Part shown: positions 43,859-51,956 of the stretch, piece by piece
Position numbering within the stretch: the first letter of the stretch is position 1
Layout: each line of letters starts with the position of its first letter
Source of the DNA: an uncultured Clostridium sp.
GTDB lineage: Bacteria; Bacillota; Clostridia; Peptostreptococcales; Peptostreptococcaceae
Assembly: GCA_945871955.1 (NCBI GenBank)
Contig: CAMBXR010000006.1
Coordinates: 18,535-82,534 of the forward strand
Direction: 5' to 3'
DNA length: 64,000 bases
Notes under the pieces: model-generated
The model's input: only the letters and a program-made list of their open reading frames with translations
Told to the model about the DNA's origin: nothing
Databases searched by the model: none
Program-made: the position numbers and the translations under genes

Positions 43859-45196
43859 ATGATACTAGATAAATGGATAAGTAAAAAAATAAAAGTAAAT
43901 AAGGAATTAACTAGAGAAAATCTAGATAAATATCAATTAACCACATTAAATAATTTAATTAAATATGCAAAAGAAAACTCTAAATTTTATGAAAAATTAT
44001 ATAAAGGTATAGATGAAATAAATTCACTAGATGAATTATATAAAATACCAACTATTAATAAAGAAGATATAATTGAAAATGGCAATAAAATGGTATGTGT
44101 AAATCAAAGTGAAATAAGTAGAATAGTATCAATAAATACATCTGGAACTATGGGAAGTCATAAGAGAATTTTTTTTACAGAGGAAGATCAAAATCTAACA
44201 GTAGACTTTTTTGTTCATGGTTTAAGTTTTCTTGTTAGTAAAAATGATATTATGATGATTATGATGCCTTGCAAAACTGAAAATAGTGTAGGGGATTTAA
44301 TAAGAAAAGCACTTACAATTATGGGAGTTAATCCTGTATTAAATGGAACTTTAATGTCATTTAAAGAAACTACAGATCTTATGATAAAAAATAAAGTAAA
44401 CTCTATCGTAGGTATGCCTGTGGAAATTTTAGCACTGGGACGATATATAAAACATGAAAATCTACCTATAAAAATAAAGAGTATCCTATTAAGTGCAGAT
44501 ATGGTTAATCAGGTTTTAATTGAAGAGATAAAACAAACTTATAATTGTGAAGTATATAATCACTTTGGTATGACAGAAACTGGTCTTGGAGGAGCAGTTG
44601 AATGTGAATATCATAATGGAATGCACATTAGAGAAAATGATTTATTAATAGAAATTGTAAATCCTATTACAAAGGAGAAAGTAGAAAATGGTGAAAGTGG
44701 GGAAATTTTAGTAACCACATTAACTAGAAAAGCTATGCCCCTTATTAGATATGAAACGGGAGATATAGCATCTTTTGTAAAGGGAGATTGTAGTTGTAAA
44801 AGTGTTCTAAAAAGACTTGATAATATTAAATATAGAATGGACGATAGAGTTAATATAGGAAAAAACATATATATAAATATAAGCATGGTGGATAGCATTT
44901 TATTTAAATTAGAAAATCTTATTAATTATAAAATAGAAGTTGAAAATTGTGATACATATTATGAACTACAATTACAGTTAGCTTTTTTAGATGAAGATGA
45001 TAAAAAAGATAATACTAATTATAATGAAGAATTAAAGAATAAAATAAAAACTCTATTATTAGAAAACTCTAGAATAAGGAAATCTTATGAAATGGGAATG
45101 CTAAACTTCGCTATAGAATTAACTTATACTAAAGAATATATTAACTTCTATAAAGGTAAAAGAAAGATAATTTCCACTGAAAAAATAAAAGTATAG
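43859..45196 (+). CDS. PaaK-like AMP-dependent ligase (DVU_1553-like)
   Basis: A 445-residue adenylate-forming enzyme related to phenylacetate-CoA ligase. Motifs: P-loop NTSGTMGSHKR near residue 95, YNHFGMTETGLGGAVEC near 230, IRYETGDIASF near 298 and a C-terminal small domain with RLDNIKYRMDDRV. It would activate a carboxylate as acyl-AMP and probably pass it to a thiol. No aromatic catabolism genes are near. It starts 2 bases after the radical SAM gene, so its substrate is probably tied to this pathway. Confidence 0.78.
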   Translation: MILDKWISKKIKVNKELTRENLDKYQLTTLNNLIKYAKENSKFYEKLYKGIDEINSLDELYKIPTINKEDIIENGNKMVCVNQSEISRIVSINTSGTMGSHKRIFFTEEDQNLTVDFFVHGLSFLVSKNDIMMIMMPCKTENSVGDLIRKALTIMGVNPVLNGTLMSFKETTDLMIKNKVNSIVGMPVEILALGRYIKHENLPIKIKSILLSADMVNQVLIEEIKQTYNCEVYNHFGMTETGLGGAVECEYHNGMHIRENDLLIEIVNPITKEKVENGESGEILVTTLTRKAMPLIRYETGDIASFVKGDCSCKSVLKRLDNIKYRMDDRVNIGKNIYINISMVDSILFKLENLINYKIEVENCDTYYELQLQLAFLDEDDKKDNTNYNEELKNKIKTLLLENSRIRKSYEMGMLNFAIELTYTKEYINFYKGKRKIISTEKIKV

Positions 45197-45199
45197 ATT

Positions 45200-45754
45200 A
45201 TGAATATTTATTTAATAAGACATGGAAAATTAAATTGGGAAGATAATATAAAAAAATGTATAGGAATAACGGATACGAAGTTAAGCAATGAAGGAATAAA
45301 AATGATAGAGGGATTAGTAAGTTTTCTAAAAGATAAAAATATAAGCAAAATATATACAAGTGATTTAAATAGATGTGAGAAGTCTGCACAAATTCTATCA
45401 TCGTCATTGAAAGTTCCCTATTATACCCAAAGGGAGCTTAGAGAAATAAATATGGGGATATGGGAGAATAAATCTTTTGACTATATAAAAAAACATTATC
45501 CTCTTGAGTATGATGAGAGGGGAAAAAATATTGAGACGTTTAAAGTAGAAAATGGAGAATCTTTTTATGAATGCTACAATAGATCTGTAAATATATTTAA
45601 AAAACTACAAAAAGAAAATGAAAATATAGCTATAATATGTCATAGCGGAGTAATAAAATGTTTATTATGTTATTTGAAGAATATTCCACTAAATAATATA
45701 TTAAATATTAAATTAAATTACGGTGATATTGTATGCATTAGTTATAAAAACTAA
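45200..45754 (+). CDS. Histidine phosphatase family protein
   Basis: A 184-residue phosphoglycerate-mutase-like phosphatase. The catalytic RHG is at residues 7-9 (YLIRHGKLNW), YTSDLNRCEKSAQIL near 50-65 holds the second Arg, EINMGIWENKSF the acid-bearing loop, and CHSGVIKCLL the second His. It resembles CobC-type alpha-ribazole phosphatases, but its place as the last gene of the molybdenum operon, 3 bases after the ligase, suggests a nucleotide or pterin phosphate as substrate. Confidence 0.8.
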   Translation: MNIYLIRHGKLNWEDNIKKCIGITDTKLSNEGIKMIEGLVSFLKDKNISKIYTSDLNRCEKSAQILSSSLKVPYYTQRELREINMGIWENKSFDYIKKHYPLEYDERGKNIETFKVENGESFYECYNRSVNIFKKLQKENENIAIICHSGVIKCLLCYLKNIPLNNILNIKLNYGDIVCISYKN

Positions 45755-45779
45755 AATCCTCATTATTGGGGATTTTTTT
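45752..45779 (+). terminator. Intrinsic terminator of the molybdenum accessory operon
   Basis: AAAATCC-TCATTATTG-GGGATTTT with a long T run; imperfect stem directly after the stop. Confidence 0.7.
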
Positions 45780-45872
45780 AATGGAAAAATCATGTTTTAA
45801 AGTCATAATAACGTAAATATTAAATTTTTTATTACCATATTCACAAAGTATGAAAAAATATTAATAAAATTA

Positions 45873-45901
45873 TTGACCATAAAAAAAATGGATGATATAA
45901 T
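45873..45901 (+). promoter_or_regulatory. Sigma-A promoter of the siderophore uptake operon
   Basis: TTGACC (45873-45878), 17 bases, TATAAT (45896-45901). The Fur box begins 17 bases after the -10, so bound Fur would block transcription. Confidence 0.75.
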
Positions 45902-45917
45902 TGATTCATAAATTTAT

Positions 45918-45932
45918 TGATAATGATTATTG
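45918..45932. promoter_or_regulatory. Fur box of the siderophore uptake operon
   Basis: TGATAATGATTATTG differs from the 7-1-7 Fur consensus TGATAATnATTATCA only in its last two bases. It lies 54 bases before the lipoprotein start codon. Confidence 0.8.
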
Positions 45933-45985
45933 ATTATAGATATTAACGATAATTAGTACGAAGAGACATTAAAGGAGAAATAGAC

Positions 45986-46921
45986 ATGAAAAGATTAAAA
46001 TCATTAGCGTTAGTAGCTGTAGCAGTTGCTACGTTTGGACTTGTAGGTTGTTCATCAAATGAAGGACAACAACAAGAAGCAGCTACAAAAGTAGTTGAAA
46101 CAGTAAAAGGAGAAGTTAAAATACCAGCTAATCCTCAAAGAATAGTAGATATATCAGGAAGTAGTGAAGAGTTAGCAATACTTGGACACACTGTAGTAGG
46201 AACAGCAAATGTAGATTCTTATGATACAGAAAATGTACCATCATATATGAAAGATCAATTAGGAGATGCAAAAGTAGTTGGTCATTCAATGATGGAAACT
46301 GCAGATATTGAAGCAATACTTGCTTGTGAGCCAGACTTAATAATAATGGCACCAAGACAAGAAAAAATATATGATGAGTTAAAAGAAATAGCTCCAACAG
46401 TTATGTTAGAAGATCAATCAAATGATTGGGAAGCAAAATTAAAAGATGTAGCTAAGTTATTTGGACAAGAAGATGAAGCTCAAGCTTGGTTAGATGATTA
46501 TTATGCAAAAGCTGAAAAACTAGGAAAAGAAATAAAAGAAGCTAATGGTGAAGATACTACTTATTTAACAGTATTAGCAAGTTCAGGATCATTTATGGTA
46601 TTTACTGAAGGTGGTATAGGGACAGTATTAAAAGATGATATGAAATTACCTCAACCAGCTAATATGCCAGCACAAGATAGTATAACACTACCAACTGTTA
46701 CTATGGAAGGTTTATCTGAAATAGATGCAGACCATATAATAGTAATAGCTACAGAATCAGACAAAGCTGATTTAGAAGCTAGTTCAGTTTGGTCAGAAAT
46801 TAGAGCAGTGAAAGAAGGAAATGTAACTATATTAGATGCAAGTCCATACTTCTCACAAGCTTATAATCCAATAGGAAGAGAATTAATATTAGAGTCTGTT
46901 AAAGATTCAGTAATAGAATAG
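45986..46921 (+). CDS. Iron-siderophore ABC transporter substrate-binding lipoprotein
   Basis: A 311-residue lipoprotein. The signal peptide KRLKSLALVAVAVATFGLVGC ends in lipobox LVGC with the lipidated cysteine at residue 22. The mature part is a class III periplasmic-binding-protein fold (FhuD/YclQ type): PQRIVDISGSSEELAILG, ILACEPDLIIM and LKDVAKLFGQEDEAQAWLDDY. It captures a ferric chelate for the two permeases and ATPase that follow. The ligand (catecholate, hydroxamate or haem) is not evident. Confidence 0.92.
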   Translation: MKRLKSLALVAVAVATFGLVGCSSNEGQQQEAATKVVETVKGEVKIPANPQRIVDISGSSEELAILGHTVVGTANVDSYDTENVPSYMKDQLGDAKVVGHSMMETADIEAILACEPDLIIMAPRQEKIYDELKEIAPTVMLEDQSNDWEAKLKDVAKLFGQEDEAQAWLDDYYAKAEKLGKEIKEANGEDTTYLTVLASSGSFMVFTEGGIGTVLKDDMKLPQPANMPAQDSITLPTVTMEGLSEIDADHIIVIATESDKADLEASSVWSEIRAVKEGNVTILDASPYFSQAYNPIGRELILESVKDSVIE

Positions 46922-46930
46922 ATAAAAATG

Positions 46931-46968
46931 TAGGTGGGGAAAATATAACAATTTTCTTCACCTATTTT
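46931..46968 (+). terminator. Partial terminator after the binding-protein gene
   Basis: TAGGTG...AAAAT-ATAACA-ATTTT...CACCTA then TTTTAA. It probably keeps the binding protein in excess over the permeases. Confidence 0.7.
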
Positions 46969-46977
46969 AAGTTGATG

Positions 46978-46996
46978 GAAAATGATACTCATTTAC
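46978..46996. promoter_or_regulatory. Fur box before the first permease gene
   Basis: GAAAATGATACTCATTTAC matches about 15 of 19 positions of the classical Fur box GATAATGATAATCATTATC. It suggests a second iron-controlled promoter inside the operon. Confidence 0.65.
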
Positions 46997-47017
46997 ATAT
47001 GAAAAGGAGAATTGATT

Positions 47018-48028
47018 ATGAGTAAGCATAGAAAGAGAAATAAGGCTTTAATACTTATGATAATGGGTATTATTTTGCTAGTGGGCGGAATAGCAGTATC
47101 CATATCATTGGGAGCTAAAAATATAGATGTGAGAACAATAATGAGCAGTATTTTATGTGACAATAATGATATAAATACGAAAATAATTAGAGATATGAGA
47201 ATACCAAGAGCACTAGCTGCGGCATTAGTTGGAGGATTTTTAGCAGTATCGGGAGCTATAATGCAAGGTATTACTAGAAACCCAATAGCCGAACCATCAG
47301 TAATGGGTATTACTCAAGGGGCTACATTTATGATAGCTTTATCTTTAGTATTACAAAGAATTAATCCTAATTTAGTACTTGGAAGTTTTTCAAAAATGAT
47401 GTTTGCTTTTTTAGGAGCAAGTATAAGTGGATTATTTGTTTACTTTATAAGTTCTAGAGGTATAAAAAAGGTAGATCCAGTTAAGCTTGCTTTAGCAGGT
47501 ACAGCTATGGGAACTTTATTAATTTCTTTAGCGATGGGTATTTCTATGTACTTTAATTTATCTCAAGAACTTAGTTTTTGGATAGCTGGAGGATTGACAT
47601 CTGCTAAATGGCAAGGTGTTTATCTACTTTTAATAGTTGGGACTATAGGTTTAATAGCAGCTATGATAATGGCACCAAAGATTACAATACTAAGTTTAGG
47701 TGAAGAAGTGGCCATCGGATTAGGACAAAGAACTAACTTAGTAAGATTTATTTCACTAATAATAGTAATTTTACTTACAGGAGCATCAGTTTCAGTAGCT
47801 GGAAACATAGTATTTGTAGGTCTTATAGTACCTCAAATAGTTAGAGGGCTTATTGGTGCAGATTACAAATATATAATTCCATTATCAATGTTATTTGGAT
47901 CAGTTTTATTAGTATATAGTGATATTGTTGCTAGAATGATTAACCCTCCTTATGAAACACCTATTGGATCTTTAACAGCATTACTTGGAGTTCCAATATT
48001 TATTTACCTTGTGAGAAAGGAAGGTTAA
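47018..48028 (+). CDS. FecCD-family iron-siderophore ABC permease (first)
   Basis: A 336-residue integral membrane protein with about ten spans. Family motifs: RIPRALAAALVGGFLAVSGAIMQG, NPIAEPSVMGI, and GNIVFVGLIVPQIVRGL, the ATPase-contact loop. ATG 47018 has AAGGAGA 7 bases upstream; a TTG at 47012 is too close to that site. It pairs with the second permease 6 bases downstream. Confidence 0.93.
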   Translation: MSKHRKRNKALILMIMGIILLVGGIAVSISLGAKNIDVRTIMSSILCDNNDINTKIIRDMRIPRALAAALVGGFLAVSGAIMQGITRNPIAEPSVMGITQGATFMIALSLVLQRINPNLVLGSFSKMMFAFLGASISGLFVYFISSRGIKKVDPVKLALAGTAMGTLLISLAMGISMYFNLSQELSFWIAGGLTSAKWQGVYLLLIVGTIGLIAAMIMAPKITILSLGEEVAIGLGQRTNLVRFISLIIVILLTGASVSVAGNIVFVGLIVPQIVRGLIGADYKYIIPLSMLFGSVLLVYSDIVARMINPPYETPIGSLTALLGVPIFIYLVRKEG

Positions 48029-48034
48029 TAAGAG

Positions 48035-49042
48035 ATGAAGAAGAATAAGAAATTTTTATTAGTTATTGGTATATTAGTAACCTTAATAATTACAACTTTT
48101 TTAGTTAGTTTAAATATGGGTTCTTTATCTATAGAACCTTTTGATGTAATAAAAACTTTAATAGGTCAAGGCTCTAAAGCCCATGAGATTGCTATTTTTA
48201 AATTGAGATTACCAAGAATAGTAATTGCCATATTAGTAGGTACAGCCCTTGCAACTTCGGGAACAATTTTGCAAGGTGTAACTAAAAATGATTTGGCAGA
48301 CTCAGGAATTTTAGGGATAAATTCAGGTTCTGCCCTTTTTGTAGTAATGTATATTTACTTTATGAATGGAAATGTGTATGACGGTGTAAATAATTTAACT
48401 ATTTTTACAATGCCAATAGTTGCTTTAACTGGAGCCATATTTGCAGCTTCATTAATTTATATATTAGCATGGAATAAGGGGATTAAATCTTCTAGACTGC
48501 TACTAATTGGTATAGGAGTAAATATAGCATTTACATCATTACTTACGATTTTCCAGCTTAAATTTACAACACAAGAATTCAATAGAGTGATGGCTTGGAC
48601 ATCAGGAAGTATATGGGGTTCTAACTGGAAGTATGTAATGGCTATTTTACCATTTATATTAATATTAATGGCTCTAACAGTTTATAAATCTAGATATTTA
48701 GATGCACTAAACTTAGGAGATGAAGTAGCAACAGGTCTTGGTGTAGAAGTAGAAAAAGAAAGAAGAAAATTATTAATATATGCTGTTATCTTATCAGGAG
48801 TAGCCACTTCTGTAGCAGGTAGTATAGGATTTTTAGGACTGGTTGCTCCTCATATAGCTAGAAGATTAGTAGGACCAAAACATATAAAGTTAATTCCTAC
48901 AGCAGCACTTATAGGTACTTTGATTTTATTAGTTGGAGATACAATATCAAGAAATATAATAGCACCTATGGAAATTCCAGTGGGAATAGTTGTAGCCATT
49001 ATAGGTGTACCATACTTTATTTATTTAATGTTAGCAGAGTAG
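48035..49042 (+). CDS. FecCD-family iron-siderophore ABC permease (second)
   Basis: A 335-residue permease, partner of the preceding one. RLPRIVIAILVGTALATSGTILQGVTKNDLADSGILGINSG and GSIGFLGLVAPHIARRLVGPKH are typical. About ten hydrophobic segments. Together with the first permease it forms a heterodimeric channel. The ATPase gene follows after 15 bases. Confidence 0.93.
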   Translation: MKKNKKFLLVIGILVTLIITTFLVSLNMGSLSIEPFDVIKTLIGQGSKAHEIAIFKLRLPRIVIAILVGTALATSGTILQGVTKNDLADSGILGINSGSALFVVMYIYFMNGNVYDGVNNLTIFTMPIVALTGAIFAASLIYILAWNKGIKSSRLLLIGIGVNIAFTSLLTIFQLKFTTQEFNRVMAWTSGSIWGSNWKYVMAILPFILILMALTVYKSRYLDALNLGDEVATGLGVEVEKERRKLLIYAVILSGVATSVAGSIGFLGLVAPHIARRLVGPKHIKLIPTAALIGTLILLVGDTISRNIIAPMEIPVGIVVAIIGVPYFIYLMLAE

Positions 49043-49057
49043 AAAGAAGGAGAAAAA

Positions 49058-49843
49058 ATGACAGCTATAAGTACTAAAAATTTAAATATTTCCTATGGGA
49101 ATTTAGATATAGTAAAAGATTTAAACTTAGAAATACCAAAAGGTAAAATAACTACAATAATAGGTGCTAATGGATGCGGTAAGTCTACAATTTTAAAAAC
49201 TATCGCTAGAATAATAACACCTAAAAGTGGTGATATATTTATAAATAAAACAAATATAAAAGAACAATCTTCAAAAGATTTAGCTAAAACTATGGCAGTA
49301 TTACCTCAAAGTCCTCAAGCACCAAAAGGTCTTACAGTAGAGGAGTTAATATCTTATGGAAGATTCCCTCATCAAAGAGGCTTTGGAAAGATGAAAAATG
49401 AAGATGAGGATATAGTAACTTGGGCCCTAGAAGTTACAGGAATAAAAGAATTTAGAGATAGACCAATAGAAGCTTTATCTGGAGGACAAAGACAAAGAGC
49501 ATGGATAGCAATGGCTCTAGCTCAGCAAACAGAAATATTAGTTCTTGATGAGCCTACTACTTACTTAGACTTAGCTCATCAATTGGAAGTATTAAATTTA
49601 TTAGAAGAATTAAATAAAAAACACGGAACAACAATTGTCATGGTTATACATGAATTAAATAATGCGGCAAGATTTGCTCATCATATGATAGGAATAAAAA
49701 AAGGAAAAATAGCTTGTGAGGGAACTGCTCATGAAGTTATGACTAAAGAAAACCTTAGAGAGTTATTTAATATAGATGCTGAAATCGTAGAAGATCCTAG
49801 ATCTAAAAAGCCTGTATGTATAACTTATGATATGGTAGGATAG
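49058..49843 (+). CDS. Iron-siderophore ABC transporter ATP-binding protein
   Basis: A 261-residue FepC/FhuC-type ATPase. Walker A GANGCGKST (about residues 36-44), signature LSGGQRQRAWIAMALAQ near 139, Walker B EILVLDEPTTYLD and switch HELNNAARFAHH are all intact. AGAAGGAG precedes the ATG. It powers the two FecCD permeases upstream. Confidence 0.95.
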   Translation: MTAISTKNLNISYGNLDIVKDLNLEIPKGKITTIIGANGCGKSTILKTIARIITPKSGDIFINKTNIKEQSSKDLAKTMAVLPQSPQAPKGLTVEELISYGRFPHQRGFGKMKNEDEDIVTWALEVTGIKEFRDRPIEALSGGQRQRAWIAMALAQQTEILVLDEPTTYLDLAHQLEVLNLLEELNKKHGTTIVMVIHELNNAARFAHHMIGIKKGKIACEGTAHEVMTKENLRELFNIDAEIVEDPRSKKPVCITYDMVG

Positions 49844-49851
49844 GTGATTAG

Positions 49852-51213
49852 ATGGAAAATCAAGAATCATTAAGACATGAAAATATAAGTAAATTACTAG
49901 TAAAGTACTCAGTACCTGCCATACTTGCTATGATGGTTACCTCATTATATAACACAGTTGATAGAGCTTTTATAGGTTCTATGGAGAATGTAGGAGCTTT
50001 AGCCATATCAGGACTTGGTGTTACTATGCCACTTATGACAATCCTTGGAGCATTTTGTGTTGGTATAGCAGTTGGTGGAAGTACTAATGTATCTATTAAA
50101 TTAGGTGAAAATAATAGAGAAGAAGCAGAACGAGTTATAGGAAGTACAGTGGCATTAGAACTTACTGTAGGTTTAGCTATGACGATATTAAGTATATTCT
50201 TTTTAGATAAGCTACTTTATGCATTTGGAGCTAGTGTTGATACAATAAAATATGCAAAAGAATATATGAGTGTAATATTTATGGCAGCATGGTTTAATCT
50301 ACCGGGATTTGCTCTAAATAGTTGTATAAGAGGAGAAGGCAATCCAAAACTAGCAGCAAGAATGATGATAACTGCTTGTATTCTTAATATAATATTAGAT
50401 CCAATATTTATATTTGGACTTAATCTTGGAATAAAAGGTGCAGCCATAGGAACAATAATAAGTCAGCTATTTATATGTACTTGGTCCACTTATTACTTTA
50501 CTTTAGGCAAATCAAATTTAAAATTAAGATTAAAATATATTAAATTAGATAAGAAATTATTAAAATTAATAATAGCAATTGCCATGACTCCTTTCTTTAT
50601 GGAAATGGCAGCAGGATCTATACATTTAGTTACAAATAAAGTATTAAAAATATATGGTGGAGATTTATCAATTGGTGCAATGACAGCAGTTACTTCCATA
50701 TCATTAATGTTTTTAATGCCTATATTTGGACTAAGTCAAGGAATGCAAACTATAATTGCTTATAATCATGGAGCAAAACAACCTGAAAGAGGAAGAAAAA
50801 CATTATTCCTTGGAATTTTATATGGAACAATCATATTAACTATAGGATTTATAGTGGTAAGATTATTCCCAGAAGTTTTTGTAGGCATATTTACAAAAGA
50901 TGAAACTTTAATGAAGATAGCTGTAGAAGGAATAAAAATAAACTTAATTACTCTACCTATAGTTGGTGTATCGGTTCTAGGATCAGTTTACTTCCAATCT
51001 ATAGGAGAAGCAAAGAAATCCATGTTTTTAAGTTTACTTAGACAAGTAGTTATATTAATTCCAGTAATACTTATAGTTCCAAAAATTTATGGGCTAAAGG
51101 GAGTATGGGCATCTCAACCAATAGCAGACTTCCTTGCCATGTTTATAGTTGGACTATTCTTATTTAAAGAATTTAAAAAAGATAAAGAACTTACAGAAAA
51201 TTTATCTGCATAA
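49852..51213 (+). CDS. MATE family efflux transporter, linked to the siderophore operon
   Basis: A 453-residue MatE protein with twelve spans in two similar halves: NTVDRAFIGSM and GVTMPLMTILGAFCVGIAVGGST in the first, SLMFLMPIFGLSQGMQTIIAYNHGAKQ in the second. It starts 8 bases after the ATPase stop with no terminator between, so it is co-transcribed with Fur-regulated iron uptake. It may export a siderophore, a degradation product or a toxic compound; the substrate is not evident. Confidence 0.9.
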   Translation: MENQESLRHENISKLLVKYSVPAILAMMVTSLYNTVDRAFIGSMENVGALAISGLGVTMPLMTILGAFCVGIAVGGSTNVSIKLGENNREEAERVIGSTVALELTVGLAMTILSIFFLDKLLYAFGASVDTIKYAKEYMSVIFMAAWFNLPGFALNSCIRGEGNPKLAARMMITACILNIILDPIFIFGLNLGIKGAAIGTIISQLFICTWSTYYFTLGKSNLKLRLKYIKLDKKLLKLIIAIAMTPFFMEMAAGSIHLVTNKVLKIYGGDLSIGAMTAVTSISLMFLMPIFGLSQGMQTIIAYNHGAKQPERGRKTLFLGILYGTIILTIGFIVVRLFPEVFVGIFTKDETLMKIAVEGIKINLITLPIVGVSVLGSVYFQSIGEAKKSMFLSLLRQVVILIPVILIVPKIYGLKGVWASQPIADFLAMFIVGLFLFKEFKKDKELTENLSA

Positions 51214-51220
51214 AAAAATT

Positions 51221-51287
51221 CGCTTCGCTTAAGCCACTGCGTGGGCGCTACACTTCATGTCGCCAACGACTTTGTCCGTTGCTCAAG
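51221..51287. repeat. GC-rich structured intergenic element
   Basis: About 67 bases of clearly higher GC (over half) than the surrounding DNA, starting CGCTTCGCTTAAG and ending GCTCAAG. Three hairpins are visible in a row: CCAC/GTGG (51234-51244), GGCG...ACA/TGT...CGCC (51244-51264) and CAACG/CGTTG (51264-51281). An outer CTTAAG/CTCAAG pairing (51228-51233 with 51282-51287) closes them. It has no coding frame and begins 7 bases after the MATE stop. It looks like an interspersed repeat or structured RNA, but only one copy is in the window. Confidence 0.5.
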
Positions 51288-51297
51288 ATAATAAGTT

Positions 51298-51340
51298 GAA
51301 AATTATATATTATCTACAAACCAGATAAAATATAATTTTC
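51298..51340. repeat. 18-base inverted repeat
   Basis: GAAAATTATATATTATCT and AGATAAAATATAATTTTC pair with one mismatch around ACAAACC. It lies 11 bases after the GC-rich element. It lacks a terminal T run, so it is not a standard terminator. Confidence 0.6.
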
Positions 51341-51350
51341 TTATAATTAA

Positions 51351-51409
51351 AAAATAAACCCTATGCAAGTAAGCATGTTTTATTATGATTACTACATAGG
51401 GTTTATTTT
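51351..51409. terminator. Long bidirectional terminator hairpin
   Basis: AAAATAAACCCTATG and CATAGGGTTTATTTT form a perfect 15-base stem with a 29-base loop; A and T tracts suit both strands. It lies between the plus-strand MATE gene and the convergent gene ending at 51491. Confidence 0.75.
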
Positions 51410-51490
51410 AGCTAAAGTTTTTAGTTATCATATAATTAAATTTAATAATCTTAAATTTAGATATCAGTTAAGAAGAAATATAAAAATTTA

Positions 51491-51718
51491 TTATATAACA
51501 GAGAATGTATATCTTTCCTTTCTTGGGAAATGCAATATATATTCAACAGAACCATCTGAAAAAGTATTCTTATCATATTTGGGCATATTATCACAGAACC
51601 ATACTTTAAGTGTGGACTCAGTATCATCTGTTTCTACTTCACGAAAAAAATTATTATCAAAAATATATATTCCTGCACAAGGATTATATATTTCTCTAGA
51701 GACTTCGTATTTTCTCAT
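51491..51718 (-). CDS. Small protein of unknown function (75 aa)
   Basis: The minus-strand ATG at 51718 has AAAGGAGG 5 bases upstream, which makes this strand the real one. The product MRKYEVSREIYNPCAGIYIFDN... is acidic and beta-rich, with two cysteines (NPCAG and WFCDN) and no signal or membrane segment. No family is recognised. It is monocistronic and ends toward the bidirectional hairpin. Confidence 0.65.
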   Translation of the reverse strand: MRKYEVSREIYNPCAGIYIFDNNFFREVETDDTESTLKVWFCDNMPKYDKNTFSDGSVEYILHFPRKERYTFSVI

Positions 51719-51843
51719 AGTTTCCTCCTTTAATATATATTAAAAATAACCTGTAATTTATAATTCAACGAAACACAAAAATTTCCTTCTAAAGAATAAA
51801 ACACAAATAATGATAATTAATTATAAAAAAATGTAAAAAAAAA

Positions 51844-51872
51844 TATACAATATCATAAAAATATGTTATAAT
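51844..51872 (+). promoter_or_regulatory. Candidate promoter of the nucleotidase gene
   Basis: TATACA (51844-51849), 17 bases, TATAAT (51867-51872). The leader then carries a small hairpin AAGCGAA-CTATT-TTCGCTT at 51884-51902. Confidence 0.5.
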
Positions 51873-51956
51873 TTATTTATAAAAAGCGAACTATTTTCGC
51901 TTAAAATAAATAAAACTTCGGAAAATTTAAGAAATATATTTAGTGTGAGGAAGAGA

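Noticed and set aside
35368..45754. Selenium-dependent molybdenum hydroxylase cluster
   Set aside because: The genes typical of that group (yqeB, yqeC, selD, DUF3343) are not seen; the content fits the DVU_155x set instead.
51221..51287. tRNA gene
   Set aside because: The folding is cloverleaf-like, but arm lengths, anticodon loop and the conserved T-loop do not fit a tRNA.
51363..51743. Plus-strand open frame of 126 codons
   Set aside because: It overlaps the minus-strand 75-residue gene, which has a textbook AGGAGG site; the plus frame has none and begins inside the bidirectional hairpin.
51799..51823. Fur box before the nucleotidase gene
   Set aside because: AATGATAATTAATTATAA resembles half of a Fur site but fails the 7-1-7 inverted symmetry and lies far upstream of the promoter.
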